From positions 22,433,468-22,472,939 of the forward strand of contig NC_049987.1 in the NCBI RefSeq assembly GCF_000003815.2: a DNA stretch of 39,472 nt, read 5' to 3'. Each line of letters opens with the position of its first letter. The stretch's first letter is position 1. Source of the DNA: Branchiostoma floridae. Lineage: Eukaryota > Chordata > Leptocardii > Amphioxiformes > Branchiostomatidae. A model generated the notes under the pieces. The model saw only the letters and a program-made list of their open reading frames with translations. It searched no databases and was not told the origin of the DNA. The position numbers were made by a program, and so were the translations under genes. Of this stretch, positions 1-10,560 are shown piece after piece.

Positions 1-24
1 TCAAATATATATTGTACATTGTAC

Positions 25-99
25 ATGTGGAAAATTCACATGGTAACACTGCCGTTGTCGTGCTGGCGGTGGCGCTGTCCCTGTCTCTGGTGCTGAAAA
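25..99 (+). pseudogene. Signal-peptide exon, copy 1 (frame problem)
   Basis: This is a hydrophobic leader followed by a strong donor (AAAA|GTGAGT). In the frame that ends in phase 1, as the downstream Ig1 exon needs, it reads NTAVVVLAVALSLSLVLK, a good signal-peptide core. That frame has no ATG within the window. The ATG at 25 (reading MWKIHMVTL) is in another frame and hits TGA at 94-96. Copy 2 at 428 has the same MW..H.VTL start, with 67 nt before its donor against 75 here, so an indel has probably split start and core. Alternatively the start codon lies left of the window and this is the functional exon. Confidence 0.35.
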
Positions 100-427
100 G
101 TGAGTGGCACTGCTAATTGTTTATCATTCTATTGAAATGGTAGATCTGATGATAGCATAGCATTGCATATTTGGCTGTTTTGTAAACGATAGACGTACTG
201 GTGGTGTAGCATAGCCTTAGTTGTTTGTTCTGTCTCTTCCATTGACACTGACACTGTAAAGATTCTTTACAGAAACGTTTCATGTATGTACTACTGCATT
301 TAGCCCATATGGGGAAGAACATTCATTCATTGTCATTGAAATTGCAACAGAGTAATGCAGTGGACGTGCTCGGCAACAATGCTGATTTAGGGTGCAATCA
401 AAATACATTTTACACTGTACATTGTAT

Positions 428-494
428 ATGTGGAACATGCACATAGTGACACTACTAATCCTCATAGTGGCAATCCTAATTCTACCGGTCAAAA
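428..494 (+). CDS. Candidate first exon: signal peptide, copy 2
   Basis: The ATG at 428 opens MWNMHIVTLLILIVAILILP and then VK, a short start followed by a long aliphatic core, typical of a signal peptide. The homologous donor position is AAAA|GTATAC, weaker than copy 1's GTGAGT. It ends in phase 1, as the Ig1 exon at 12854 requires (K, then A+TG). It is too short to stand out as an ORF and was found by comparison with the copy at 25. The hydrophobic run could be chance, but the conserved position and phase argue for a real or recently real exon. Confidence 0.4.
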
Positions 495-610
495 GTATAC
501 AGTTCGTCACCACTGCACTTGACGTTTTCTTAATGATTGCCATTCACATTGCCTGTGGTGAATGAGGCGGCGTGCAATGTCTATTGAGTGTGTTATAATA
601 TAGGGTCCTG

Positions 611-665
611 ATGATGGTAGATAGGCTGGTAAATGTCTTGTTGTCACTGTCCCTGGTACTGAGAG
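611..665 (+). CDS. Candidate first exon: signal peptide, copy 3
   Basis: Two adjacent ATGs (611, 614) open MMVDRLVNVLLSLSLVLR, with a good donor (GAGAG|GTAGGT) in phase 1. Joined to the exon at 12854 the sequence would continue VQGAAYRQYP, giving a short basic/hydrophobic leader and a small-residue cleavage region (QGAA) just before Ig1. The core matches LSLSLVLK of the copy at 25-99. Of the copies seen this has the best combination of start, core, donor and phase. The intron to Ig1 would be about 12 kb, and no transcript evidence can be seen here. Confidence 0.45.
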
Positions 666-794
666 GTAGGTAACACTGCTAATTTCACCAGTCAAGTACT
701 CAGTTCGTCACTGAATATTTCTTAAAGATTGCCATTTAGATACTATGGTGAATGAGGCGGTGTGCAATGACTATGAGTGTGTTATAGGATACTG

Positions 795-845
795 ATGGTA
801 GATAGGTTGGTAAATGCCTTGTTGTCACTGCCCCTTGTACTGAAA
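795..845 (+). pseudogene. Signal-peptide exon, copy 4 (donor lost)
   Basis: It reads MVDRLVNALLSLPLVLK from ATG 795, 181 bp after the equivalent ATG of copy 3. The donor corresponding to GTAGGT has become TTTGGG, so the exon cannot splice at the conserved place. It is probably a decayed duplicate. Confidence 0.5.
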
Positions 846-970
846 GTTTGGGGCACTGCTAATTCCACCAGTCAAGTACACAGTTCGTCACTGACGTTTT
901 CTTAAAGATTACCTGTTGTGAATGAGGCAATGTGCAATGTCTATTGAGTGTGTTATACCATAGGGTCCTG

Positions 971-1003
971 ATGGTAGATAGGCTGGTAAATGCCTTGGAA
1001 TGA
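971..1003 (+). pseudogene. Signal-peptide exon, copy 5 (truncated)
   Basis: The ATG at 971 reads MVDRLVNALE and then TGA. It is 176 bp after copy 4 and is the last, truncated member of the array; homology ends inside the hydrophobic core. Confidence 0.5.
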
Positions 1004-1010
1004 GACCAAC

Positions 1011-1815
1011 GTTTCGCAACGTGAACTGCTGTATAAATCAGTCTTGTAAGAGTAGAGTAATGCAATTTGAAGTCGTATTAAAGACCCATTGTATGTTGCC
1101 AGCGTCTACAGAACAGTTACCGCGTATTCGGTTACGCTCTGAATGTCTTGACAAATGAAAGAACGCAATATGCACTTGGGTGAAGATTGTTTCCGTTCCA
1201 CTGTGCAATCATGAGTGTTTGTCAAACTCATGTTCGTAGTAAACGGGGGTTTATCTGGTAATTCAACCCGTGGGCCCCTGTTAGAATTTTCCCGGTTTGA
1301 CTGTTACTTCAACCCTTTTTGTGCATGCCTTATACAGCCTTCGCCCTACTCTTACTCCCCACTGCTAGGGGGTATTAAAGAGACGCGGTGTAAACTAAAG
1401 GCTTTATGATATTCATGATGGCATTGCGTAAGCGCCAGGCATGTTCAAAGCTTTCGTGTTAGATGCACGCATTAGTTCAAGGGCAAAATGCGATACGAGT
1501 AATTCTATCTTGATGTATGGGCATTTAGCCGCATATCTGTCACTGCCATTTTGAGCCAGGTACTGGTGGACTTGATAACTTGATGATGATCGGTCATTTT
1601 GGTACAATCTGCATTTTCGTCTCTTGTGACGTGATCGCAAACTCAGCAAATTATCATGATGTCATGAGGAAGAAATTGAAAATAGAGGAATATAACCGCG
1701 GGACGGTACCGGTCGTAAGAGGTACAATGTATGGCTAATTGTACATAAAGAGCAGTTGAACTGTAGCATTGATAATATCTACCAATTCTGCGGAACTATT
1801 TCAATTTATTATGAA
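1011..1815. other. Intronic or 5' flank, nothing recognised
   Basis: Open frames here are short (under 80 codons), lack conserved motifs and have no paired splice sites. I see no repeat unit or RNA. Confidence 0.5.
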
Positions 1816-2262
1816 TAACAGTAGAAACAATCAAACTGACTTTATGCATGCTAATATTCCAAAACATTATATTGATATCAATGATGTGATAATGAATAAT
1901 GGTTACACTTATAGTTAAAAGTGTATTTTGTACTAAAGAACCTTTAGATTTCCATACATGATTTCAGAACAGAAACAGAGCATGTTCATCTAGAAACAAT
2001 CGAGTTAGCGTTATGCATGCTAATATTCTATCACATTATGTTGATATCTATGATACAATGTTGGATATACCTATAGTTAAAAGTGTGTTCTGTGTTTAGA
2101 AACCTTAAGGTTTTCATATATGATTTCAGAACAGAAACAGAGCATAATCATCTAGAAACAATCGAGTTAGCGTTATGCATGCTAATATTCTATCACATTA
2201 TGTTGATATCTATTATGTAATGTTGGATACACCAATAGTAAAAAGTTCTTGTATGAATCAGA
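1815..2262 (+). repeat. Three tandem copies, about 165 bp
   Basis: The phrase TTATGCATGCTAATATTC followed by CACATTATGTTGATATC recurs near 1842, 2012 and 2174, each preceded by GAAACAATC. The second and third copies are closest. AT-rich, no coding content. Confidence 0.75.
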
Positions 2263-3117
2263 GCATTCTCATCTATCTTATTGACAGAAAAAAGAAATGC
2301 GTTCTACACTATCATCTCGGGTCGTGAGGGGCACAATCATGGCGATTGTTACGTCCTCGTCGAGCGTGCTTCATCAACACCTGGTGACTTTCACCCCAGG
2401 TTCACTTTCACTCTCACATTAATGAGATCCTGACACGAGATGCCGCACCATGACGGATCGAATTTCACTTTCCCTTGACATGCGCGCACCAGACTCGGAT
2501 ATCTATTATGGCGTTGAACGACACATTTGTATGTATGTATTGGTCATAAAAAAGGAATTACCGGTTGGAATTGGCGGATAGTGGTGGTAATAGTGTCGGT
2601 AAAGCCTCCGGTTGGGTGAAGCCCCCGAATTGATGACCATACCTGTGTTTGGGGGTAATTGTTCCCTGCGGACATCAATCCTGCAGTGCATAAAATCGTG
2701 TTTCCGAAGTTGGCTGTGTCCATGCGGAAAATTATATTGCCGGGCCGGACTCTTGCTGCGGATACGCAGGTGAAATGGCGGAGTTTAATCTATTTTCCCG
2801 TCCCCGCCCCCCTTTTGTACTTGGCATGCACGCCGGCTTGACGGACGGGAACGTCGTAAATTATACATCGCGAAGCTTAAATCAATCCGCGTAAGTACAG
2901 TGCAGCGGGGAATGGGATGATCCAACTCTTCCCTGCTCCCCGTTTTATCAATTGGCTAATTCTCGACGTGTCTCTGCCCTGACGGAAGGGTTCCCATGTC
3001 CGCGGTGTAATCTGCACGTTTAAGTATTCATTGGCGGATTTCTGCCCTGAATCTGCCTATATCTTACTGCCATCCGCCACAGTTACGGCGGGATCAGGCC
3101 CGGTCGGAGATTAGGAT
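2263..3117. other. Intronic sequence, nothing recognised
   Basis: Mixed composition with a few 60-codon frames on both strands and no motif. From about 3100 a dispersed repeat begins. Confidence 0.45.
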
Positions 3118-4390
3118 GAACGGGACGGTTGGAACTACACGAATACTGATGGCGAACTTGTGCTATTCGGTAGAAGGCACACACACTAGACAGGTTACAG
3201 TTGTAGGGCCTAAGTCCCAATTCCCAACCCAGGGCCCGGTTGGGTAGGTTTCGGAAACGAAAAACACACAGAACGTTAAAAAACAGTCAGGAGCATATTT
3301 TGTGTAAATTTCTTGGAAAACACTTATTTCGATTTCGCAAACATCTCGACCGGTCCCGTTTCAGAAATGGGACCTATGCCTAAGCAAATACATACGGCCG
3401 GAGATAAGAATTAACGGGATGGTTGGAACTACAGGAATTCTGATAGCGAACTTGTGTTGTCGGGTGAGGTGCACTCTCACTGCACTTGCGTCAAGCTTGC
3501 GTCACTGCGGGGTTCGTTCACTGTGTCACTGATTTTTGTATTTTCTCCGATTTTTTTTATAATCTACATATTGCGTAATGTACAAAAATATGACTTCGAA
3601 GACGAAAAAATACACAAAAAGTAAGAAAAATGTTCTTTATCTCTGAAAGTCGTATTTTTCGAACTCCGCGGTGACGCAAGGGTGACACAAGTGCAGTGAG
3701 AGTGCACCTGTAGAAGGCACACGAAATAGAAGGCAATATTTGTAAGCATTCACAATGTCTAGACTAACAAACAACTGCTCTGTTCAGTCTAACTCAAACT
3801 ATGCTATATTCATATATATGAAGGGGACGGTCGGAGATATAAGAATACTGATGGCAAACTTGTGCAGAGTAGAAGGCACACAAAGTAGACAGGTTACATT
3901 TGTTGGTCTCCAAACAGGCGAGTCAGCTGGATCCAAAAAGAAATGAATTTGGCCAGATAGGGACAAATAAGTTGCCATGGGATTTTAGTCAGTCTTTTGC
4001 AGTCTATCCAGCTATCGCCGGCCGGTCAGTTCACTCCTAGGTCAATTTAATAACTCCTACTAGGCTTTCATTCCTAACTTGTCCCCTATTTATATTTGGC
4101 CAGGCGGGAGTCTGGTAGAGACTAGCCTTTATAAGCAAATACAGAATGTTTTCCTTCACAAGGCTAGCCTAACAAACTACTACTCTGTTCATTCTTACTC
4201 TTATTTCTACACATCCATACATATCTATTCATGGTGACCAGCCCCTCTAGCTCTGTTATAAAGCATTTGTTACATTATGTAACCATGCACCACACCGTAG
4301 GGTGCCTGCTACTTCCCGGTAACCGTTGGGACTGTTGGAAATACAAGAATACTAATATCGAACCTGGGGAGGGCACATAGAAGCCGCATG
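3118..4390 (+). repeat. Dispersed repeat family, four partial copies
   Basis: A block beginning near GGACGGTTGGAACTAC, followed by GAATACTGATGGCGAACTTG and then GTAGAAGGCACAC...AGACAGGTTAC, occurs near 3120-3198 and 3826-3902, with shorter copies near 3415-3470 and 4322-4384. The 3120 copy is interrupted just after GTTACAGTTG by a MITE-like element. Sequence between copies (3390-3820, 3910-4320) shows no gene. Confidence 0.6.
3204..3382. mobile_element. MITE with GGGCCCGG-type inverted ends
   Basis: The left end TAGGGCCTAAGTCCCAATTC and following GGGCCCGGTTGGG are matched in reverse complement by the right end (CTCGACCGGTCCCGTTTC, then GAAATGGGACCTATGCCTA). The AT-rich middle has no ORF. The same terminal pattern recurs at 26390-26595 and as right-end fragments near 16820-16866 and 24170-24215, which supports a mobile family. 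I cannot define the target duplication confidently. Confidence 0.6.
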
Positions 4391-4545
4391 AGGAATCCGA
4401 TAGGTGTAAATATGGCGCATGAATCAAACTTTGTACGTTTGACGGCCTTGAATATTTCATCACGCAACAGATGCACGTGGTTCATTAATTACTCGGGTTC
4501 ATCGGAATGTGAAATTAAACGGTCTCGTTGCCAGAGGAAGATTGG

Positions 4546-4792
4546 GAGCGCGCGTTCAGGCGTGCGGCGCGGGCCTGCACAAGGCAGATGTGTATGAGGC
4601 GCCGGGTTGGAAGAGTGGGCAGCAGGTCCTTGGATTAGAACCAGTAACCTCTGGTCATGAATGAGGAGATTAAAAGCACGCGTTCAGGCGTGTGGTGCGG
4701 TCCTGCCCAAGGCAGATGTGTATGTCTGACTCGGCGGGCTGGAACACTGGCCAGCAGGTCCTGGGTTTAGAACCAGTAACCTCTGGTCATGG
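4546..4792. repeat. Two tandem copies, possibly tRNA-derived
   Basis: CGCGTTCAGGCGTG, AAGGCAGATGTGTATG, CAGCAGGTCCT and AGAACCAGTAACCTCTGGTC occur in order at about 4550-4660 and 4678-4790. On the minus strand each copy holds GGTTCTAATCCAAGG or similar, resembling a Pol III B box, so a SINE origin is possible. No fold-complete tRNA is visible. Confidence 0.55.
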
Positions 4793-5440
4793 CACTGGTC
4801 ATGTATTCTTAGCACCCATCTTTCGCTAGGGTGGCGACCTTGCTGAGACCTAATATTTTTCATAGCAATCGTCAAATTTCATGAATGAAAAAACGAATCG
4901 TTTCATAATTATAATATATAAGAAACGTATCTCAGCATGAATGTTCATCTGAGTTGGTAAATTACGTTATGAGAAAAAATAAACTGTCCTCCAACTCAAG
5001 AAATTTTACCTGAATTTTCGACTGAATCTGTCAGTTTCTAAGTCCAAGACCATCATATCCAGTTGTTTGAGTAACTGCTTTTTGGCGTATCTTATTACCT
5101 GGGTGTCTGACATCCATCGACGTCATTTATCTCAGTCCCCGCTTGTATGGACGTAGCGGGTGAGTTTACAAAGGATTTTGAACTTGAGAAATATTGATGG
5201 TGCCTTGACGGCGTTTCAACAATCTCCAAGCAGATGTTGGGTGGGAAATTGTGACTTTTTATGGTTGTCCCGTATTTCTAACCCCCAACAATCCATGGTA
5301 TCAAATTTTCTTCACAACCTCTGCTGGGAAATAAACGTGATTATATATGCGGGAAGTAACGAGTCATTCTTCTGACCAAGGGCTGGAATGATAGTTTTAA
5401 GTTTTGGTGAGTGAGTGAATACGTACCGTTTTGGAACGTA
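4793..5440. other. Intronic sequence, nothing recognised
   Basis: No convincing coding, RNA or repeat structure was seen before the satellite that starts near 5450. Confidence 0.45.
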
Positions 5441-5449
5441 ATGTAACGT

Positions 5450-6540
5450 TTTACAACCAACGAATTTTTTTTAAATAATACCTCATGTTTCCCATACATA
5501 AACTCTGACACTTGCGCTCTGGCAGTCAGTTCTCACGCCGATAAAAATGACATGTATGTCAAGTCTAGCTATATGTATGAAAACTCTATGGGAGTCTACT
5601 CTAAGATATTCCCTAAGTACTGTTAGTGAATACTCTTTGGGGAAAGAAATGTAACTTCTTTCACGAGCGCATGTCTATGTAGTGTACCTCATGGTCACCA
5701 TACATAAACTTTTCGGCTCGTGCGCTCTGGCAGTCGAAAAACTGATAAACGTTATGGCACGTCTACCATAGATTAGACACACCGGCAGGAGTGCTAACTC
5801 AACTCTAAGACATTTCAAAAGTATTGTAAGTGGATACTGTTTTTGAAAAGAAATGTAACTTCTTTCAACGAGCTTTGGTGTATACCCCAGAGCTTCCATA
5901 CATTAACACCGGTTCGTACGCTCTGGCAGTAGGCTCTCACACTGATAAACGTTATGGCAAGTCTATCTGTAGATACGAGAACTCGACAGGGGGTTAACGT
6001 CCACTGTAAGACTTTCCCAAAGGTTTTGTAATTAAATGCAACTTCTTTCAAAGAGCGGATGTCTTTAATACAGCACACCTCAGGGTTCCAATACATTAAC
6101 ACCGATTCGTTTGCTCTGGCAGTCAGACAGTTCTCACACTAAAAACGTTGATACAAGTCTGCCTGTAGATAAGAGACCTAAGACATTCACAAAGTTTTGC
6201 AGCGTATACTGTTCTTGAACGAAATATAACTTCTTTTATGGAGCGGATGTCTTTGCAGCATACCTCAGGGCTCCTATACATTAACACCGACTCGTCTGCT
6301 CTGGCAGTCAGACAGTTCTCACACTAAAAACGTTGATACAAGTCTACAGGTAGATAAGAGACCTAAGACATTCACAAAGATTTGCAGTGTATACTGTTCT
6401 TGAACGACATATAGCTTCTTTCACGAGATGATGTCTATGTAGTGTACCTCAGGGTTCCCATACATAAACTTTCCGGCTCGTGCGCTCTGGCAGTCGAAAA
6501 GGCTCTCACACTGATAAACGTTATGGCACGTCTACCCGTA
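5450..6540 (+). repeat. About 190-bp tandem satellite, left block
   Basis: Each unit contains CATACATTAACACCG or CATACATAAACTTTC, then CTCTGGCAGTC, a TCTCACACTGATAAACGTTATGG-like segment, CAAGTCTA..TGTAGATA, CTAAGACATTC..AAGTTTTG, and TTCTTTCAAAGAGCGGATGTC. The CTCTGGCAGT landmark recurs near 5516, 5726, 5920, 6112, 6298 and 6485. Units are clearly diverged. Open frames on the minus strand are by-products of the repeat. The array continues at 8811 after an inserted element. Confidence 0.85.
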
Positions 6541-7711
6541 CACTACAAAAAATCTTTTTTCTTATTTTTCTTGTTTTCTTGTTTTTTCTTACGGAGAGAA
6601 AAAAGTTTCTTGTATAAAGAAAGGTTGAGAAAAGCAAGAAACCTCCTGTAAAACCTTTGTATGCTAATTCCTACACAAAGATTTTTATTCTTGTTTTTTC
6701 TTAACTGAAGAAAATATTTCTAATATAATGATCACTGAGCAAGAATGTTCAAGAAATTAAAGTAGAACTTTCTTTTCCAGTCTTTACACAAGATTTGCTT
6801 CTTGTTTATTCAAATGGAAAATATTGCAGAATCTATCCTGAAGATTGTTATTCTTGCCTTATACCAGTTTTTTCTTTAGGATTTGTTTTTACCAGAATAA
6901 GATTCTTGAACTTTCTTGTTGTCTCAATGTAGAATGTCCGAGAAACGTAATTCTTGGTTTTCATGTTATAACTTAAGAAAATGCAATAGTTTTTTAATCA
7001 GTTTCTTGAGCAAATACTGTTCAACAACAAAACAAAAAAAACAAAAAAATCAAGAAATTGCAAAACAACTTATAACTAGCATGACATTCTTAAATGTTCT
7101 TGAATGTTATCTTTATCCATAAAGTTTAAGAAAAGACGTTTCTTGTTTTTCTTGATGATATGTAAGGAGATATTATCATAGTTTTTCAGAACTCACTTGA
7201 CTGAATACTAATAAGAAAAACGAGAAATTATGAAACAAGCTATGACTAGCAGAATGTTCTTGAATGTTATAATTATGTTTCTTATCAAGAAAATTTAAGA
7301 AAGATGATTCTCGTTTTTTCTTAATAATATTTAATGAAAACAATAAAAGTATAATTTTCTCCTTATATTGTTGACAACTACGTTTAAACAATTGTAGCAT
7401 CAAGATATGAAAAATAATTTTGAGCTAGCATTGATTTTCTTTTGTTTTCCCAATACGAGAGTTAAGAAATATTTTCTTGCAGTAAGATTCTTCATTTTGC
7501 TAAGGATCATGGGAAATTACTCCCATCATCCTTTGCTGCGATTTTGAACTGGGAGTCACAGTTGCAAGTCACAGTGCTCCAGCTCTGTAGTTTTTTTTGC
7601 CTCAAATGTCCTTAAGTTCTTACATTAACAGGGAACAAATATGATGTGTTTTGCAAAGACGATTTTCTGCATCATGTGGGACCTTGCATACAACGTGGCT
7701 AGCTTTTTTAG

Positions 7712-7768
7712 AGTTTCAAAATGCTACCGAAGCCAAGGCCAAGCCGGATGCCCCCCTCCCCAATGCAG
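7712..7768 (+). CDS. Possible penultimate exon inside the TA element
   Basis: Open frame ending FQNATEAKAKPDAPLPNA followed by a strong donor (GCAG|GTATGT) in phase 1. A possible acceptor is the CTTTTTTAG just before 7712; the frame is open back to a TGA at 7642-7644, so a longer exon is possible. It joins in frame to 8010-8143. I do not recognise the protein. It may be a transposon gene remnant or captured host sequence. Confidence 0.35.
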
Positions 7769-8009
7769 GTATGTTAGCCATCTTACTTGGAATACGATTT
7801 CCAAAGCTACTATTTCTGTAGATGTTTATCATAAAACCAAACAGTAATTACAGAATATGTAAGTAAAGTGCATGAAATTCTGCAAAATACAAAGAATTGA
7901 CTATAATATTTGTAAGGAAGGAAATGTATAGAGATGTTGGCCTTTACTGAGGGGGAGGGGGGCGATATAAGAATTGATGATCATTCATGGTCTTTGTGTG
8001 TTGTTCTAG

Positions 8010-8143
8010 GCTCAGAAACCTACTGGTACAAGGAGGATGTTCCCGTCTCAACTTTGGAAAAGCCCTTAACAAGGAGAAGTCTTCATTATAACTACAGCAA
8101 CAGCAACATTGTAGCTCTAATGGTTTCAGATAAGGACAATTAG
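8010..8143 (+). CDS. Possible terminal exon inside the TA element
   Basis: The acceptor TTGTTCTAG precedes a frame reading GSETYWYKEDVPVSTLEKPL, continuing to ...VSDKDN and TAG at 8141-8143. It accepts phase 1, matching the donor after 7768, and is open over its full length. The composition (YWYKED, LHYNYSN) is protein-like, unlike the low-complexity arms. Function unknown; no domain assigned. The element may once have encoded a longer protein whose 5' exons are gone. Confidence 0.35.
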
Positions 8144-8810
8144 TTATAGTTGGCTGCACGGTACTGTATCAGGAAAAAATGTCAATAAGCAAGCGTAGTT
8201 ACAAAATGGTTGATTTTTGCAATCTTTGGTAAGGAATGAGTAATCGAGGAAAACACCACAAAACTTGTATGAATCATATTGATGATAATAAATATGATTG
8301 CCATCATTTATTGACATAAATGTCAACATTGAGTTGTTTGTACTCTTTATATAAGAATGTTAATCTTAGTGTAAGAAACTGATTCTAGGTTTGTAGTTGC
8401 AAGAAATTTAGTCTTGAAGACAGAATGGCATTGCAGGCACAAAAAAGCTCAATCTTCATGCAAGAAAGCGATTCTTGTACTACATATAAGAAATTCACTC
8501 TTGGAGACAGAAAGTAATTCCTCATACAAGAACCTCAATCTTCATGCAAGATTAAGAATTCATTCTTGATGTAAGAAATTCATTCTTCAGCATGCATGTG
8601 TTAGAAATAGATTCTGACCACAAGAAAACTATTCTAGAAGTTTTGGTCCATTAGCGATAAGAAAAAAATTCTTAGCACAAGAAAAATATGGGTTTCTTGA
8701 ATTTTCTCAAAACAGGGATTCTTGAATACAGAATAATATTCTTGCTGAAAGATTAGTTTTCTTTGTTCAAGAAAAAACAAGAAAGATAAGAAAATTCATT
8801 TTTTGTAGTG

Positions 8811-10560
8811 TAGATAAGAGACACCAGCAGGGGTGCTAACTCAACTCAAAGACATTTCAAAAGTATTGTAAGTGGATACTGTTTTTGAAAAGAAATGTAA
8901 CTTCTTTCAACGAGCTTTGGAGTCTTTGCAGTATACTCCAGGGCATCCATACATAAACTTTTAGGATCGTGCGCAGTCATACAGTCCCCACGCTGCAAGT
9001 CTACCTGTAGATAAAAGACTTAAGACATCCACAAAGTTTTGTAAGTAAGTACTGTTTCGGAAAGAAATGAAGCTCCTTTCAAAGAGCGGATGTCTTTGTA
9101 GGGCTCCCATACATTAATTCCGACTCATCCACTCTGGCAGTCAGACAGTTCTCACACCGACAACAATTATTGCAAGTCTGGCTGTAGATACGAGAACTCT
9201 ACTGGGGTTTAAAGTTCACCCTAAGACATTTCCAAAGGTTTTGTAAGTAACTACAACTTCTTTCAAAGAGCGGATGTCTTTACAGCACACCTCAGGGTTT
9301 CAATACATTAACACCGACTTGTCTGCTCTGGCAGTCAGACAGCTCTCACACAGAAAACAGTTATGGCAAGTCTAGCTGTAGATACGAGAACTTGGCAGAG
9401 GTTTAAAGTCCATCCCCAAGGTTTAAAGGCATGCCCCGAGTTTTTGTAAGTAAATGCCGTTTTGAAAAGAAATTCAACGAGCGGATATCTTGGCAGCATA
9501 TTTCAGGGCTTCCATGCATTAACACCAACTCGTCCGTTCTGGCAGTCAGACAGTTCTCACGCTAATAAACGTTATGGCAAGACTAGCTGTAGATACGAGA
9601 ACTCGACAGGGGTTTAAAGTCCACTGTAAGACTTTCCCAAAGGTTTTGTAAGTAACTGCAGCTCCTTTCAAAGAGCGGATGTCTTTACAACACACCGCAG
9701 GGTTCCCATACATTAACACAGACTCGTCTGCTCTGGCAGCCAGACAGTTCTTACACTGAAGACTTTGATGCAAGTCTGTCTGTAGATAAGAGACCTAAGA
9801 CATTCACAAAGTTTTGCAGCTTATACTGTTCTTGAACGAAATATAACTTCTTTTATGGAGCGGATGTCTTTGAAGCACACCCCAGGGTTCCCATACATAA
9901 ACTTTCCGGCTCGAGTGCTCTGGCAGTCTGACAGTTCTCACACAGATAACAGTTATGGCATGTTTAACTTTAGATACGAGAACTCGAGAGCTCAACAGGG
10001 GTCTAAAGTGGACTCTAAGACATTCCCAAATTTTTTGTAAGTAAAAACTTTTTTGGGAAGAAATGAAGCTCCTTTCAAAGAGCGGATGTCTTTACAACAT
10101 ACCTCAGGGCTTCCATATACAAACTTCGACTAGTGTGACAGTTCTCAGATCAATAGAAATTACTTGTATGGAAAGTCTAACTATATGTATGAAAACCCCA
10201 TGGGAGTTTTTGAAGTGTTTTGGAAAAGAAATACGTAAAGTATACCCGAAGGTTCCTACACATTAACACCGACTCGTGCGCTCTGGCAGTCGAACAGTAC
10301 TTCCATCGATAAACGTTAATGCAAGTCTACCTAAGAGACCTAAGACATTTCCAAAGTTTGTAAGTAAATGCGGTTTTGAACGAAATGCAACTTCTTTCAA
10401 AGAGCGGATGTCTCTGTAGCACACCTCAGGGTTCCTATGCATTAACACCGGCTCGTGTGCTCTGGCAGTCGAACGGTTCTCCCACCGATAGCAGTTACGG
10501 CAAGCAGTTACGGCAAGTTTAACTTTAGATAAGATAACTCGGCAGGGGCGTAAAGACATC
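8811..10560 (+). repeat. About 190-bp tandem satellite, right block
   Basis: Continuation of the array at 5450-6540, with landmarks CTCTGGCAGTC near 9138, 9324, 9536, 9728, 9918, 10279 and 10459, and AAAGAGCGGATGTC in most units. Units near 9900-10100 and 10380 differ by small indels. The 147-codon minus-strand frame at 10263-10706 runs partly through these units and is not accepted as a gene. Confidence 0.85.

Larger units (their letters stand above)
412..1010 (+). repeat. Tandem units carrying the leader exons, about 180 bp
   Basis: Units share, after the exon copy, the string CACTGCTAAT..CACCAGTCAAGTA, then CAGTTCGTCACTGA, TTTCTTAAAGATTGCC, GAATGAGGC, GTGCAATG and GAGTGTGTTATA, before the next ATG. 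Spacing between ATGs is 181 and 176 bp. The duplicated block therefore includes upstream flank, leader exon and donor, which could carry a promoter with each exon. The unit at 1-411 is more diverged. Confidence 0.75.
6541..8810. mobile_element. TA-flanked DNA element, 2.27 kb, TTCTTG-rich
   Basis: The left end CACTACAAAAAAT and right end ATTTTTTGTAGTG are inverted repeats, flanked by TA at 6539-6540 and 8811-8812. Removing the element and one TA restores the satellite (CTACCCG-TA-GATAAGAG; other units read CTACCTGTAGATAAGAG), so the borders are well supported. A TA duplication is typical of Tc1/mariner-like elements; the ends are not a classic member I can name. The left arm (to about 7500) is dense in TTCTTG and the right arm (from about 8340) in CAAGAA plus some TTCTTG. 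The core at 7600-8150 differs and may carry a spliced coding remnant. No DDE transposase was recognised. Confidence 0.8.

Noticed and set aside
580-600. TATA box (TTATAATATAG) for the leader exon at 611
   Set aside because: Only about 15-25 bp from the ATG, which leaves no room for a normal start site and 5' leader; not listed as a promoter.
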